DNA of 64,000 bases. Origin: Protopterus annectens. Taxonomy: Eukaryota > Chordata > Ceratodontiformes > Protopteridae. The notes under the pieces are model-generated. The model was given only the letters and a program-made list of their open reading frames with translations, was not told where the DNA came from and did no database searches. Position 1 is the stretch's first letter. Every line of letters begins with the position of its first letter. A program made the translations under genes and the position numbers. The stretch is taken from assembly GCF_019279795.1 (NCBI RefSeq), contig NC_056744.1, forward strand, positions 905,317,017-905,381,016, written 5' to 3'. This document shows positions 11,300 through 22,629 of this stretch, one piece after another.

Positions 11300-12160
11300 A
11301 AATTTAAGCACAGGAGAAACAGACATGTTTTAAGCTCCTGTAAAGCCTTTCCCTTGTCTGGAAGACGCTAACAAACCAGCATCCATTTCCCCACACAAAA
11401 CTATTATCCAGAGGAGCACCAGTCATCTTAGCCTTAACATTATCATTAGATAAAGGTTGACGCCTAAGCCAAGAATACATCCTCAGTACTGAGTCAAAAG
11501 CTGGAGCTCTAGAAGAGGCATCCACTGCATCATAACTACATGATGATAAAATGACAAACTACTTGAGAGGAAGTCCCTAGCAAGGAAAGAGCAGAAGATT
11601 TACTTCAGAGTCTGGAAGATCAGAAAAAAACTGACAAGCCTGAGAAAGAAGAGACAACACATACCCAGATACATGGGTCTGATGATCAATAGCCCTAAAA
11701 GCCAGGGTAGCCAAAGTATAAACCCTTCTTACCCAGCCTGTCCACAGTTCTGCTGTCCTTGTCAGAAGGCAGTAGCTTGGACGAAGGAAGCAATTGAGAT
11801 AGCTCATCAGAGACTACAGACACCACAGAGAGGTCAGCAGCAGGACATTTGAACAAAAAAGAACAAACCTCAGCCACCCTATGCACCCTATAAAACCTAT
11901 CAGACTGCTTGGGAGCAGAGGGCAGAGAAATCAGTGCTTTAGAGGCATTGGAAAAAATCAAGTAAAAGCAGCCAAGACAGGAGGAATAGCCGCAGGTTAG
12001 AGATTCCATCTGCAGTAACTCGGAGAACCCCTTTTGGATATCAGAAACCTGGACACAATCCCACCTAAATTCCATCATCCTAGAGATAGTGTCCCAAAAA
12101 GAAATTTCCTCAGAAGTATCTGGACTATTACATTCCTCCTCTGGCTAAGACTGCAAGTAT
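11300..12160 (-). pseudogene. DIRS-like gag, C-terminal part, broken
   Basis: Blocks read LATLAFRAIDHQTHVSGYVLS (11640-11730), then DASSRAPAFDSVLRMYSWLR (11460-11525), then VKAKMTGAPLDNSFVWG (11385-11450). The last closely resembles the gag end of vertebrate DIRS elements, just upstream of RT. It precedes the RT-RNase H region on the same strand, as expected. Frameshifts are present. Confidence 0.65.
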
Positions 12161-12252
12161 TGTAGGATCTAGACCTAGGTTTGGCTTCAGAAATTCTAAG
12201 AATCTAAAGCAACTGTTATGTGCTAGAGGAACAAAATTAAGATAGTAATTTT

Positions 12253-12358
12253 TCACAAAGAATGGTTACTTTTCCTTGCCTTAGTTGTAAAACATGCCCA
12301 GTTACTCACAAAGAATGGGTACTTTTCCTTGCCTTAGGTGTAGAACATGCCCAGTTAC
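12253..12358. repeat. 53-bp direct duplication
   Basis: Units 12253-12305 and 12306-12358 are tandem and nearly identical. Each starts TCACAAAGAATGG and ends ACATGCCCAGTTAC. It duplicates the CxxC-encoding part of the Penelope-like fragment. Confidence 0.9.
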
Positions 12359-12850
12359 AACCAAGCATCAGGGTTTCCAGCATCCTATGTTTAGTTATGC
12401 ATTTGAACCCAGGTTTTATGCTGTCAAACCCCAAATGCAGTTTATTTGGCTACCTTTAAGGTATGCACAGGTTTTTATGTGGGAAAGACAGGATTTTAAG
12501 ACATTTATGTGATATTAAAGTTTTTAACATTAAGAATGCCCTGGCCAAGCATACTAAGGATAATCCGGGTCATAGGTTTTTCTTTTAGAGTCCTCCAATG
12601 CGTTATGGCTAATCCCAGGGGAGGTGATTTGAATAACTATGTGGGAAATTTAGAACTAAAATGGATTCCTAAATTGCAGACCAATACAGTCCCAAGGCTG
12701 AATGCTAATGTGAGTCTTAAGCCAGCCTTAAAGAAAAGAAAAAGGAAAGCGGTCCTGTAATTTTATTGGATGTAATGATTTTATCGGTTGTGATCGGTTA
12801 ATACATCATTTAAAATGTCAGCAATGTTTTATCCTTTTACGTTGTTTTGA

Positions 12851-12880
12851 TCTGATGAGGCTTTCTGTAACGCAAAAGCG
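12851..12880 (+). ncRNA. Hammerhead-ribozyme-like core, probably decayed
   Basis: CTGATGA is followed 12 bases later by CAAAAGCGCTT. A hammerhead needs CUGAUGA, a stem II, then GAAA. Here the G is A, consistent with a decayed CpG, and stem II pairs poorly. Penelope-like elements are known to carry hammerheads, so position favours it, but the sequence does not prove one. Confidence 0.25.
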
Positions 12881-13060
12881 CTTAGCCAGGATTTAATTAA
12901 AGACGTTTTTATGGTTGTGGTAGCCTTGCTGTATTTTTGTTATTCTGTGCACTTCCGGGAATTTGGCCTTCCCATCAAAAGACAGACCACATCAACATCA
13001 AAGAGATGAGGGCTCTTGATACTGGCCCTTCAGGCTTTTCACCCCATGTTCAACACAAAA

Positions 13061-13463
13061 AAAAGACCAGAGATCTATAGTAAGCTTTAATACGGTCTCT
13101 AGTGCCTTGGCTAAAAAGCCTTCAAGGAGATAAAGTACTTATTTTGTACAACCACTCATTAACACACCAATAAAACAATTACATTTGTAACCAATAAAAA
13201 CATCAAATCAATTATAACACTTTCCAGTTACATTCAAGATTTAAACAAGCAGGTGCCAAAGTATCAAACTTCGAAATACATATTGTCTCCTTATATAAAA
13301 CAGTCTTTTCTTTATCTCAACAATATTGTAACCTTCTACCTTTTCTAAAATAGTGCCCCTTAAGACATCTGCCATCCCCCCAATGACAATGAGTTGCCAC
13401 ACGGCTTTCAACTTTTATCACCACAGATAAAGTATTAAAGCTTACTGCAGATCTCTGGTCTTT
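13061..13463. repeat. Element bounded by a 35-bp inverted repeat
   Basis: Left arm 13061-13095 begins AAAAAAAGACCAGAGATCT. Right arm 13429-13463 is its near-exact reverse complement, ending AGATCTCTGGTCTTTTTTT. The arms differ at two or three bases. The interior of about 330 bp has no ORF. It could be a MITE; no target-site duplication is clear. Confidence 0.6.
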
Positions 13464-13529
13464 TTTTGTTTGTTGTCGAGTTACATTTAGTTTGTTTTTT
13501 TTTTCCCCCCACCCAATGTTCTGTCTGGG

Positions 13530-14090
13530 TCCCCTAAAGGTGTACGCAGACAAACAGTACAGTGATCTGGTACGTCAACAAGCAGGGGGGCATGAAATTA
13601 TACCTCCTCTGCAAGATGGCACTTCAAGCTTGGGATGTGGTTCTTAGTATACATTTCTTCAGAGCACAATCTTGTGGCACTCTCTGACCAGGTCCAAATT
13701 GCAGGCTCAGTGGCACTCTCTGACCAGGTCCAAATTGCAGGCTCAAGAATGGGAATGTCTCCCCTTTGAACAGGCAGCTTCCTCCTTTCTGTTCCAAAGT
13801 GCCATGCTATCTGGCCTGGAAGACTGATGCCCTGTCCATTCCTTGGAAGGGGAGGTTTCTTTATGCTTTCCCTCCTCTTACCCTACTTCCAAGAATATTG
13901 CAGAATATTCAGCTGGACTCCCCAAAAACCTGGTTGGGTGACTCACTTTTAGCCAAGACAGCACTGGTTCCCCCCTCTTAATGCATCTGGTCATGGCCAA
14001 TCACCACAAGTTACCTCCCCGGTTGGATCTCCTCACACAGGACACGGGGTCTCTCATCCATCTCCACTTGTACACTCTCCTTGTCGGGGG
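13530..14090 (+). mobile_element. DIRS-like RNase H to recombinase fragment, opposite orientation
   Basis: Plus-strand reading gives VIWYVNKQGGMKLYLLCK (13565-13620), then LAWKTDALSIPWKGRFLYAF (13810-13870) and LGDSLLAKTALVPP (13935-13980). These are the end of the DIRS RNase H domain and the link to the recombinase. The flanking DIRS sequences at 7.5-12.2 kb and 14.1-15.8 kb are on the minus strand, so this is an inverted piece or a separate insertion. Stops and a 36-bp duplication break it. Confidence 0.7.
13675..13746. repeat. 36-bp tandem duplication
   Basis: Two units, 13675-13710 and 13711-13746, start TGGCACTCTCTGACCAGG and are identical apart from the last base. Confidence 0.95.
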
Positions 14091-15160
14091 GGGGGGTGAA
14101 GAGAGGAACTTCCGTCAGCTAGTAGCTAGTTCCTTTCTGGTGGCCAATGCTACGACTATGGCATCAACAGGGGGCCCCCCCTTGGACCAGAACTGTTAAG
14201 TCTTCCAAGGGATCATAATTTTATCAGGCTTCCTTGGTATAGACTCATGGAGTCAGGCTCCTTCCATGTCCTCAGCGAGACAAATTCAAGGAGCTCATCA
14301 GCAGGGGGAAATCACCCAAAATGTAGGTGGACCAGTACCACAGATTCCTCTGAAGGACTGTTGGGCTTCCAGCCACCTCTCTGTTTTAGGATTTCAAGGA
14401 GGTCGCAGAAGACATCTGCAGGAGATGATCATGGAGATCCTTCGCCTCTTCAGGTGACAAATTCAGGAGAATCCAGAGGCTTCCTCGTCAGGACAGAATC
14501 AGCTCGAAGAGCTCTCTGTATCTGTTCAGATCAGAGGATACAGTGATCTTCGTACCCAAAGATGGACCTGGACAACTCTGATCCCAGGGCTCCAAACCCA
14601 AAGAAGGAGTCAGAGGTGGAGTCTTGAAAATGTGGGCTTCCTAACCCGAAGGGGCAGGAGCCAAAGCAAAACCTGGGAGACTTGCCACCAAAAGTATCTG
14701 TCTCACTACCCTCTCCACATTTTTTACAGTGAGGGTCCTATAAGAGCAAGAGAACTGCCTGGAAGGAGAATCTGGTCTATAAAAGAAAAGAAGGCACTCT
14801 CGATAGGTCAGGGTCCACCAATGGGGACCACCTTGTCCTAGGAATTATGTCCAGTATTCCAGGAGGATCTGACACTTTCGAAGCAGATGAATCTTTTGTT
14901 TTTCAGAGATATCGGATCCAAAGAAACAGTCTGATCAAAAATGTACTTTTTTACCTTTGACCTGAGGGGGTCGGATCAGGTAATTTAATTTTCTTTTTCT
15001 TGGATGGATCCGTAAAAACTGCTGGATCTGAAGGACTTTTTGCAGTTGTTTTCTCCAAGGTCTTAGAGAAAACATAACAGCTCAGAGATGACAGAGGCAA
15101 CTTTTTGGACATCTCTCCTGAGATGGCATCACCAAAAGACAGTAAAAGCCCCTTCAAGAT
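14091..15160 (-). pseudogene. DIRS-like gag, middle part
   Basis: The region is continuous on the minus strand with the gag N-terminus at 15161-15343. Its nucleotide sequence matches 41385-41590 (shared blocks GAGCTCATCAGCAGG, CACCTCT(C/T)TG(C/T)TTT and AGGAGATGATCATGGAGAT-like). GGATCC/GGATCTGA words are frequent between 14870 and 15060. Stops are numerous. Confidence 0.55.
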
Positions 15161-15343
15161 TTATTCATTCTTGCTTTCTACGAATGCTTGGGGTTTGAAG
15201 GCATGACATATCGCACAACTCTCTTGCAGATGGAGAGGACCAAGGCAGTAGACAAAGGGTGTGTGTTTCAAGTCAGAGAAGGGAATCTTTTGTCCGCACT
15301 TCACACATTTCTTAAAACCCACAGGTGTGCTTTTTTCAGCCAC
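15161..15343 (-). pseudogene. DIRS-like gag N-terminus
   Basis: The minus-strand ORF starts at 15343 and reads MAEKSTPVGFKKCVKCGQKI, with a second cluster YCLGPLHLQESCAICHAFKP. The CxxC pair, then C...H...CxxC, suggests a small zinc-binding fold. The same N-terminus lies on the plus strand at 39451-39655 (MADKEKSPAGFKKCGKC). The match between two separate copies, and its place upstream of gag and RT, supports a gag assignment. Confidence 0.65.
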
Positions 15344-15830
15344 ATTATAACAGTTATAGGAAATGCACAGAAGAAACTAACCACCACAACAAAAGGTGAC
15401 GACAAAACTGAAGGAAAGACACCTCACAGGATCTTGTTTTAGAGAGGGAAAAGTGACTACCTACAAAGGCAGTAGGGCTACAATAAACGTAGAAGGTACG
15501 AGAGAAAAACAGGGAGAAGGATGTCAACGACAGTATCTAGAGTATGCTAGCACAATAGAGAGGAAAATGAAAGAAGAACAAAAATACAAAACACACACTT
15601 ATCTAGCCCAAGTAGCTCGAGAGTCAAACAACCACATCTTTCACTTAACAGCAGCAAATGAGATCCGAGGTAAAGGGATTATATTGTGGGTAAGGGAGAA
15701 GCTCGAGAGTTCTGGATTGCCACGAGCTTTTACAGCAGCTCAGTTGGGATCTGACATCTTGGATCCGAACTCAGTCGAGGGCGGAATGAAAACTGACACC
15801 AGGGCAACATTTTTGATAATGACCCGCAGC
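15344..15830 (-). mobile_element. DIRS-like element, 5' leader and terminal sequence
   Basis: Reverse-complement reading near 15720-15815 gives TTTTCATTCCGCCCTCGACTG. The 5' block at 38960 on the plus strand has almost the same (TTTTCATTCCATCCTCGACTG). It continues with a shared GTAAAAGCT(T/C)GTGGCAA block. This marks the 5' end of the minus-strand DIRS copy. Confidence 0.65.
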
Positions 15831-16360
15831 ACAGCTGAGACCAACATCATAGTCTTACTTGTCAAATCACAATTCTATTCATTTACAATGGAAGTAGTGA
15901 GAAATACCACTAGGTTTGAGAACCATCAATAAATATGACTGCCCTGAAAAGACTCCAATATTTTTGAACATGTTACAGAGTCTGGAAATGCTTATAAAAC
16001 AGCACATTTAAAAAGGTTCTATGTCCCTACCAAATTCCTTCCAGAGTCAGATTATTACACTTTCTGGCTTGCAAAGATCAGCAGGTTAATGAAGATGCTC
16101 CAGACAGCAAAAGGCTCAACAGGTTTATGGACTTAGGGAAACAAAATAATGCATAACACAAATCAAAGCACTTTTTAATAACTTGACACCAGTGGACATG
16201 AAATAAAGAACTACAACTATTTTGCTTTGTGCCTTCCTTGAGGAAAAAACTGAAGTAGATAAAATTATTTTGCCTGTTAACTTGGTGAATGGAACCAGTC
16301 CACAGACCCTTTTCACCCATATCCCAAGCCACCAGGCAAAACACAAAGTAAATCAGTTGC
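15831..16360. other. Unassigned spacer
   Basis: No gene or recognised repeat. Confidence 0.4.
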
Positions 16361-16364
16361 AGTC

Positions 16365-16635
16365 ATACTGTCCAGATTTTCACCTCATATTTTTGGTCTG
16401 CTCTTCATACACTTGTGTTTTCTGACAAATCAAGAACCAAAATCACTAAATAATGGCATGCATTTGCATTTCAGACTTTGCATCCTTCAAAATGCATACC
16501 AACATAAATTAATGTTATTCTAGCAACTTTCTAAGTTTGTAAGAGCAACATTTGGGGCCTTTGCTCCCCCCCACCATTTTTAGGCTTTGTCCAGTCCAGA
16601 TTTCTTACACTAAAGTTGAAAGGTATGGATGGTTG
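16365..16635 (-). mobile_element. hAT-like MITE, diverged copy of the 61 kb element
   Basis: In reverse orientation it shares TGTCCAGATTTT, CCTCATATTTTTGGTC, TAGCAACTTTCTAAGTTTGT and AGTCCAGATTTCTT with the intact copy at 61025-61333. It ends near AAGTTGAAAGGTATG, a form of the terminal repeat. Confidence 0.7.
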
Positions 16636-16827
16636 CAGTAACAGGAAGAATGCCAGGGTCATAAATTATACAGATGTGAGTGTAGCAAACATCACCTATC
16701 TTTATGCAACATTAACAACTGAGAATAAACAAAACAGTAAGCACATACTGCTCTGCTATTAAGCATCACTGAACATCAAATTCAAAACAGATTTTCAAAT
16801 ATTCCTATCCTACATCAGAGCAATACT

Positions 16828-17148
16828 CCTCCTTTCGGCTTTTCCCGGTTAGGGGTCGCCACAGCGGAACACCAGTTCGCTCATGATTGGCAGTGGAGTT
16901 TTACGGTATCGAGTTGCCAGCCCGGCACCCAACCTTCCACAGAAGAGACACACACTCACACCTGGGGCCAATTTAGAGTGTCCAATCCACCTACAGCATG
17001 TCTTTGGGGTGTGGGAGGAAACCTGAGTACCCAGAGGAAACCCACGCGACCACAGTGAGGACATGCAGACTCCGCACAGAAGGCACCCCAGCAGAGGATT
17101 GAACCTCTTGCTGTGAGGCGACAACGCTAACCGCTGCACCACCGTGGC
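16828..17148 (-). mobile_element. tRNA-derived SINE with RTE-like tail and 12-bp target-site duplications
   Basis: On the minus strand the head reads GGTGGTGCAGCGGTTAGCG (A box) and GGTTCAATCCTC (B box). The body has GTCTGCATGTCC, GTGGGTTTCCTC and CCAAAGACATGC. The tail reads TGTGGCGACCCCTAACCGGG then AAAAGCCGAAAGGAGG. The insertion is flanked by CAGAGCAATACT at 16816-16827 and 17149-17160, which fixes the borders. The tail recalls RTE LINE 3' ends, including the one near 46.1 kb; RTE-driven mobilisation is an inference. Confidence 0.9.
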
Positions 17149-17160
17149 CAGAGCAATACT

Positions 17161-18314
17161 AAAGCACTGTTATAAGTTTGTAGTGAGATGCCCAAATACG
17201 AACAAGAGAAAAGTTCCTAAAGTAAAGTATCAGGAGAGCTCACTCATTCAGCCCAAACATAAAAATGCAATGCATGGACATTTCTAGGTCATGCATTTAG
17301 GTTCACAGGCAAATACTATGCTACCTGCCCTTGCAGGCCACTGCAAACTTAAGTCAATTTCTCTTCATAGGCAAGAATTAAGCCATGTATCTGGGAGATA
17401 AACACCTTAATCATGCTCAGCAACTTGAAATATTCCAGGGAAAGGAGATGCTACATTTAAGGCACAACCATCCTTAAATTTTTAGGAGGCAGGAAAAAGG
17501 ATGTTCCTTGCTTGGACAAGGTTTTGGTACCAGAGTGGGAAAAACAAAACTTGAGCAGACAGTGACATTTCAGGGCAAGAGATTCCTATTAAGTTAAAAA
17601 AATAGCTTTTAGAAGAAGCTTTTGCCCTCCTATGGAGTTGATCTTATTTCAGAGTATTTTTTTCTTCTCCACAGAATATCTCCCCAGGAACCCCCCCCCC
17701 TTCTTTAACTCTTCCTCCGTTCCACTTGTTTCACAACTACAGACGTAACGTTCTCATTTTTCTTATGGAGATATGCTTCAGAAAGGAATCTGTCGCAGAT
17801 TGCATGGCATAAGCTATACAGCAAAGATTCTATAGGACTTGCATTCAGTCCTTATAACCAAATGTAAGGTTCCACAAATTAAAAAAAAGTTTTTTCTAAG
17901 CCACATTTTTGCACCTCATCCTATCTACGAGTTCCAGTTCCTGGTCTCCTCCCCTCCATCTCCAGTTTCTTTCTACAGTTGAAAGTGTTTGGCTGGATCT
18001 AGATGGCTCAGACCATTCTAGACAAAAGCAGTCTCCTTTTTTCCTGTTATTCTTCCAGGGTTATAAGCATAGGTTTGCAATCTCCTCCTCCACTTGCCTT
18101 CTTGTCGATACCCCCCCCCCCCCCCGACAGCTTTTTCTTTCATCTTAAGACATTCTGTTCCACAGAGCAGCATCCACATATTTTTGCTTAGCTTGAACCC
18201 CCCCCCCCCCCCGAGAAAGAAACTGCTTTTCGTGTGTTTAATACAGGACTTCTATTCCTACAGTACATTGAGATTGGTGCTCTTACCTGTCTAAGTGGAC
18301 ATTTAGCTTCACCA
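17161..18314. other. Unassigned, with C-runs
   Basis: Poly-C runs lie at about 17691-17700, 18111-18125 and 18199-18212. No gene or mobile element was recognised. Confidence 0.4.
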
Positions 18315-21186
18315 TATGGGATTTTTATTTTACATTTGTTAACTGGGAAAGTCTGACTGGATACAGGTCCATTTTCAGCAGTGGCCCGATGAGAAAAGCT
18401 CCAAAAGATACATTATATAAGTATAATTAAAATTAAACACATAATAAAGTAAAACTTCAAAAACAGTGAAGGTTAATAAAAAAATTCAGTGCAACAGAAT
18501 GAAAAATCACACACAATTTTTGGATGAAAACATGCATTGGTAATTATTACTGACCAGACGGTGCTTGTTGACTACATGACAAATAGGTCCTTTACCTACA
18601 CAGTAAATATGTACAGTGATGTTATACTAAGATTTACCAGGGAACTGGAATCACATAACAGTACCCTCACTTTAATGCATTGTGTATGTCTTACCCTGGA
18701 GAGTAACAGCAGCATAGCCAATTGCTAGAATAGTGGGTTTTCAGGAGCTTTTTAAACTGTATAGTAGAGTTATTAGAAATTATATGGCTAGGTAGTGTAT
18801 TCCAGGCTCTTGCAATAGTGCAAACAAAGAGGGTTACCAGCATCATTCTTATATTTGTTGACATTTATGAGGTTCTGGTAAGTGTCTAGCAGTAGTATAG
18901 GGTTGAATTAGATCCTAGAGTGCAGGAGTTTTGTCAGGAAGATATAATAACGCGTGGCTAACAAACACAAATACGAGTAGAGTACATCATTCTTATATTT
19001 GTTGACATTTATGAGGTTCTGGTAAGTGTCTAGCAGTAGTATAGGGTTGAATTAGATCCTAGAGTGCAGGAGTTTTGTCAGGAAGATAATATAACGTCTG
19101 CGCTACTGACAAATGACCGAGTAGCAGTAGATGAGGGAGCTCAAGCCAGTTAAGCTGCTTAAGGGATAGACAGTGATGTGATCTGTATGAGGTTTCAGTA
19201 GCAAACTTGGAATCAGATTCCATTTTGTTTAAATCAAATCAGTCTGGCGGGGTTAGTCAGGACTGGGGAGGACTGGGGAGGCATAGGAGGATGGATAAGA
19301 GAGGCATCCTTGCTACTGTGGCTTTGGTATGTCTAGTGATAAAAAGTGTTTGTTCCTGTAGAGGAGCCCAAGCTTTTTGTTTACTTTCTTGATGGTCTGA
19401 GTTATGTGGCGGTTAATCTCAGGTTGTTGTTAATTTCTACACCTAGCAGTTTAGTGTGCGAGACTGGACTGATTTGGATATTATCTTTGGAAGTTATGCA
19501 AAAATAGGTGTCGGAGGGTGGGGGGAACCTACATGGGATGAAAAGAATAAGTTTTGTTTTTCTGGGATTAAGAATGAGTTTGGAGTTAGCATACCATGTT
19601 TCAGCCAAGGTAAAGTTATTTTGGGTTAGGGTATGCAGTTCTTTTATTGTGGGAGCGGCACATAAGGGTGGTGTCGTCTGTATATTGCACTACTGAGGCA
19701 GTGAATGTGGAGGAAGACAAATGGTTAGTAAAGAGAGAGATTAGCAATGGACCAAGGATGAAGCCTTGAGGGACACCCAAAGATAGTGATAGAGGGGACA
19801 ATTGGTTTTGCCATAGGACAGCATGTTGACAGTCTGATAAATAGCTGCTGAACCATGAGATAGAGGAGGGGCTAATGTTTAGGATGGACAGAGTTTTGAG
19901 AAGCATATTATGGTTAACCACGTCAAAAGCCTTTGATAGGTCTAAGAATATAGAAGATACAAAAAGGCCCTTGTTTCTGTAGTGGTTCACTGTGTTGGTG
20001 AAAGACAGTAGTGCAATGGGAGGGTCTAAAGCCAAGCTGTGCCTTAAATAGCAGGTTATTTTGGAGGTGCTGCATTAGTTGGGTATGAACAACTCTAATA
20101 TTTTAGATAAGGGTTGACAGAATAGCAACTGGTCAGTAGTTAGGGAGTTCTAAGGAGTTACCTCCTTTGTGTAGTGGTATAATGTCTGATGTTTTCCATA
20201 AGATTGATACCATGCATTCAGAGACCTGTTGACGAGAACAGCAACAGGTTAGGCTATGGCTTCAGCTGCTACCTGAAGAAAATCTGTTGGCAGGTATCAG
20301 CAGCTAGAGTGGTTGGTTTAAGTTTGTGAAGGAATTTAGAAATAACCTTGGTGGATACGGGGTGCAGGGAGGAGTTGGAGGAATTGTTTTGTATGTTGGG
20401 GTGGGTTTTGGTAGATGCATGGACAAGGGTTTGAACAGTTTCAGTAAAGTACTTATTGAATTGCGTGGGAATGTTGTCATGGTAGTTTACTATCACAGGA
20501 GTTGGGGTTGTGGATTTTCTTGTCTGAAATACAGTATTTATTGTGGCCCAGAATCTTTGAGGGTTGTGAGCATATTTTTCTTCCATGCTTTTCTAGTGGT
20601 TAGTTTTGTCAAGTTTAATTTGTTTTTTGGTTTTGTTACGGAATTCTAAAGTAATTTGTCTCACAGTAATGGTTTTGTTTTTGTGGAATTGTATACAAGC
20701 TTTCTCTCATTCTTTCATTGTAGTTTTAGTTTCTTTAGTTAGCCATTGGGCATACTTTGTTTTTAATCTAATGGGTCTGCAGGGGCATGATAGTTTAAGA
20801 TTTGTAAGAATTGAGTTAAAGTACTGCACAGCTTCATCAAGAGACAGTTGCTTTAGGGGATTCCAATTACAAGATGTCAGTGTAGTGATGAATTCATTAG
20901 GTATAAAAGGTCTTTTTATTTCTTACAACTTTGAAGATAGTCTGGCTGATGTGTTGGGATCTATTTCTAATTAGATTGGTTGAGGGTCACAAACTACCCA
21001 GGTAGACAACCAGACTTGTATGCGAGAGAGGGGTCAGATATAAGAATCTAATCAAGAATGGACTTGCGGCAGGATGATTTGTCGATTCTAGTGGGGGATG
21101 AGATTAGTTGGGTAAACCCATGTAGGTTAACGTAGGTAGAGGGATTGTGACTGGAGCAGTTAGGCCAATCAATATTAAAGTCACCT
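18315..21186 (-). mobile_element. L2-type LINE, RT and 3' half (split by CR1)
   Basis: This is the 3' part of a minus-strand L2 LINE. The endonuclease motif GDFNIDW is cut at 21186. RT reads FVSSIFLDLSKAFDVVNHNM (19930-19990), LGVPQGFILGPLL (near 19770) and YTDD at about 19680, where the usual box is YADD. The C-terminal part reads SKLILNPRKTKLILF (near 19560). The 3' UTR ends at about 18318 with the L2 tail GAGCTTTTCTC...AACAAATGTAAAATAAA in reverse. Several frameshifts and stops are present. The 5' half continues at 22630. Confidence 0.85.
18841..19096. repeat. 112-bp near-identical duplication, offset 144 bp
   Basis: Units 18841-18952 and 18985-19096 start CATCATTCTTATATTTGTTG and differ only near the end (GATATAATAACG versus GATAATATAACG). 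They lie in the L2 3' UTR and are far more alike than the element is to its relatives, so the duplication is recent. Confidence 0.95.
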
Positions 21187-22629
21187 AACCTCAGGCTTTG
21201 TGCCCACTGAATGGCGCACAGTGACTGTTATCCCACTCCACAAAGGGGGAGCCACCACGGACCCTGGTAACTACCACCCCACTAGCCTAATGAACCTGGT
21301 CTGGAAGGCCATGGAACGCATCACCATGAAACTTATAAACAAAGACATTGGTAATCTCCAAACTCTGGACCCCACCCAGTTCGGGTTTGTAAAATGCAGA
21401 TCATGTCTCCTAAACCTGATTTACTTCTTTGAAGCAGGTCACCAAAGCCATAGACGAGGGTAAGGTGGTTCACACAGCCTATCTAGATCTCGCCAAGACT
21501 TTTGACACCATCCCCCACTCTGGGATTATAGATAAACTCACTAAACTAGGTACAAGCCCCTATGTCACAAGATGGGTTGCCAACTGGCTCACTGACAGAA
21601 CCCACAATGAGAAAGTAAGCAGACTCCAAATCCGACTTCAGACTAGTGACATGTGGAGTACCACAGGGTTCAGTCCTGGGTCCTCTCCTGTTTGGCATCT
21701 ACTTTTCTGAAGTACAGGCTAACACAGAAGGTCTTTGGCTAACGAAGTCGGCAGATGACTGCAAACTAGGAGCCATAATTGAAACTCCTAACGATGTGGA
21801 CATCCTACAAAAGGGCCTCACCAAGACAGATGCCTGGTGTCAAAGCCATGGCCTCAAGCTCAATACCAAAAAGTGCACTGTCATCCCCTTTGGTAAAAAC
21901 TCTGTACCCATGAGCTACCACATAGGTGGTAGTCTACTTAACACAGAAAGTGTGATGAGAGACCTTGGGACACGTGGACAGTAGTCTCTCCTTTGATAAT
22001 CACATCACCACAGTAGTCAGGAAATCCTTCTACGTGGCACACAAGAGGTCCTTGTTCCCCTCTACTCATCACTCAGAGCCATTATACAGTACAACGCCCC
22101 TTTTGGTATGTACCTCTCAAGACCTCTACAGCAACTGGAAAGGCTGCAGAAATGCATCACAAAGAGGATTACTGGCCTCAAACAGATGCCCTACACAGAC
22201 AGTCTCAAAAAAAACTCCAGCTTTACTCAGTCGCATATCGCCTACTCAGAGGGGATCTCTGCCTAACATACAAAGCTATGTCAAACCCAGAGCTGTTGTA
22301 CATGCTCCACTTAAAGAAATCCCAATCCCTCCGAGCTACACACTCTAGGGACCTAACCCTTGTCACCACAATAAACAGAACATGCTGGAGGGATAGATTC
22401 CACTTCACATACTCGGGAACAAACTACCTATCTATACCAAACAAAGCTCCTCATTTGCACTCTATCAAAACAATCTTGATGATTGGATGAGAAATAGGAA
22501 ATTCACCCCAGGGATCACCTCTGTGGCTCTGCTCGACATGGGCACAGGAGAGTTTTCTTGGGTAGTGAAAGCCAGGGTACCTTTTTGGCTAGGCCTGTAT
22601 AGGCCCTAGGGCTGATAGCCTAGTACCTA
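21187..22629 (+). mobile_element. CR1-type LINE, 5'-truncated, nested in L2
   Basis: The plus-strand RT begins abruptly with FVPTEWRTVTVIPLHKGG. It then has LVWKAMERITMKLINKD, VHTAYLDLAKTFDTIPHSG (21470-21530), CGVPQGSVLGPLLFGIY (near 21650) and SADDCKLGA near 21750, where the usual box is YADD or FADD. The C-terminal part includes YRLLRGDLCLTYKAM. The 3' end has GGCTAGGCCTGTATAGGCCC, then CCTATGAA, at 22620. Both ends lie within the L2 endonuclease codons, so the insertion is younger than the L2. Frameshifts show it is dead. Confidence 0.92.

Larger units (their letters stand above)
12231..12910 (+). mobile_element. Penelope-like element fragment with GIY-YIG endonuclease remnant
   Basis: Plus-strand reading gives GTFPCLRCRTCPVT (near 12320), SYAFEPRFYAVK (near 12400), then in another frame CGKDRILRHLCDIK and IKNALAKHTKDNPGHRFFF (12480-12585). 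This order, a CxxC pair followed by a region with spaced arginines and an ALAKH-(x)n-DN block, fits the C-terminal GIY-YIG endonuclease of Penelope-like retroelements. The GIY and YIG residues themselves are not intact. No RT domain is present upstream. A tail with CTGATGA and AAAAGCGCTT words follows at 12851-12880. It interrupts the minus-strand DIRS element. Confidence 0.55.
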
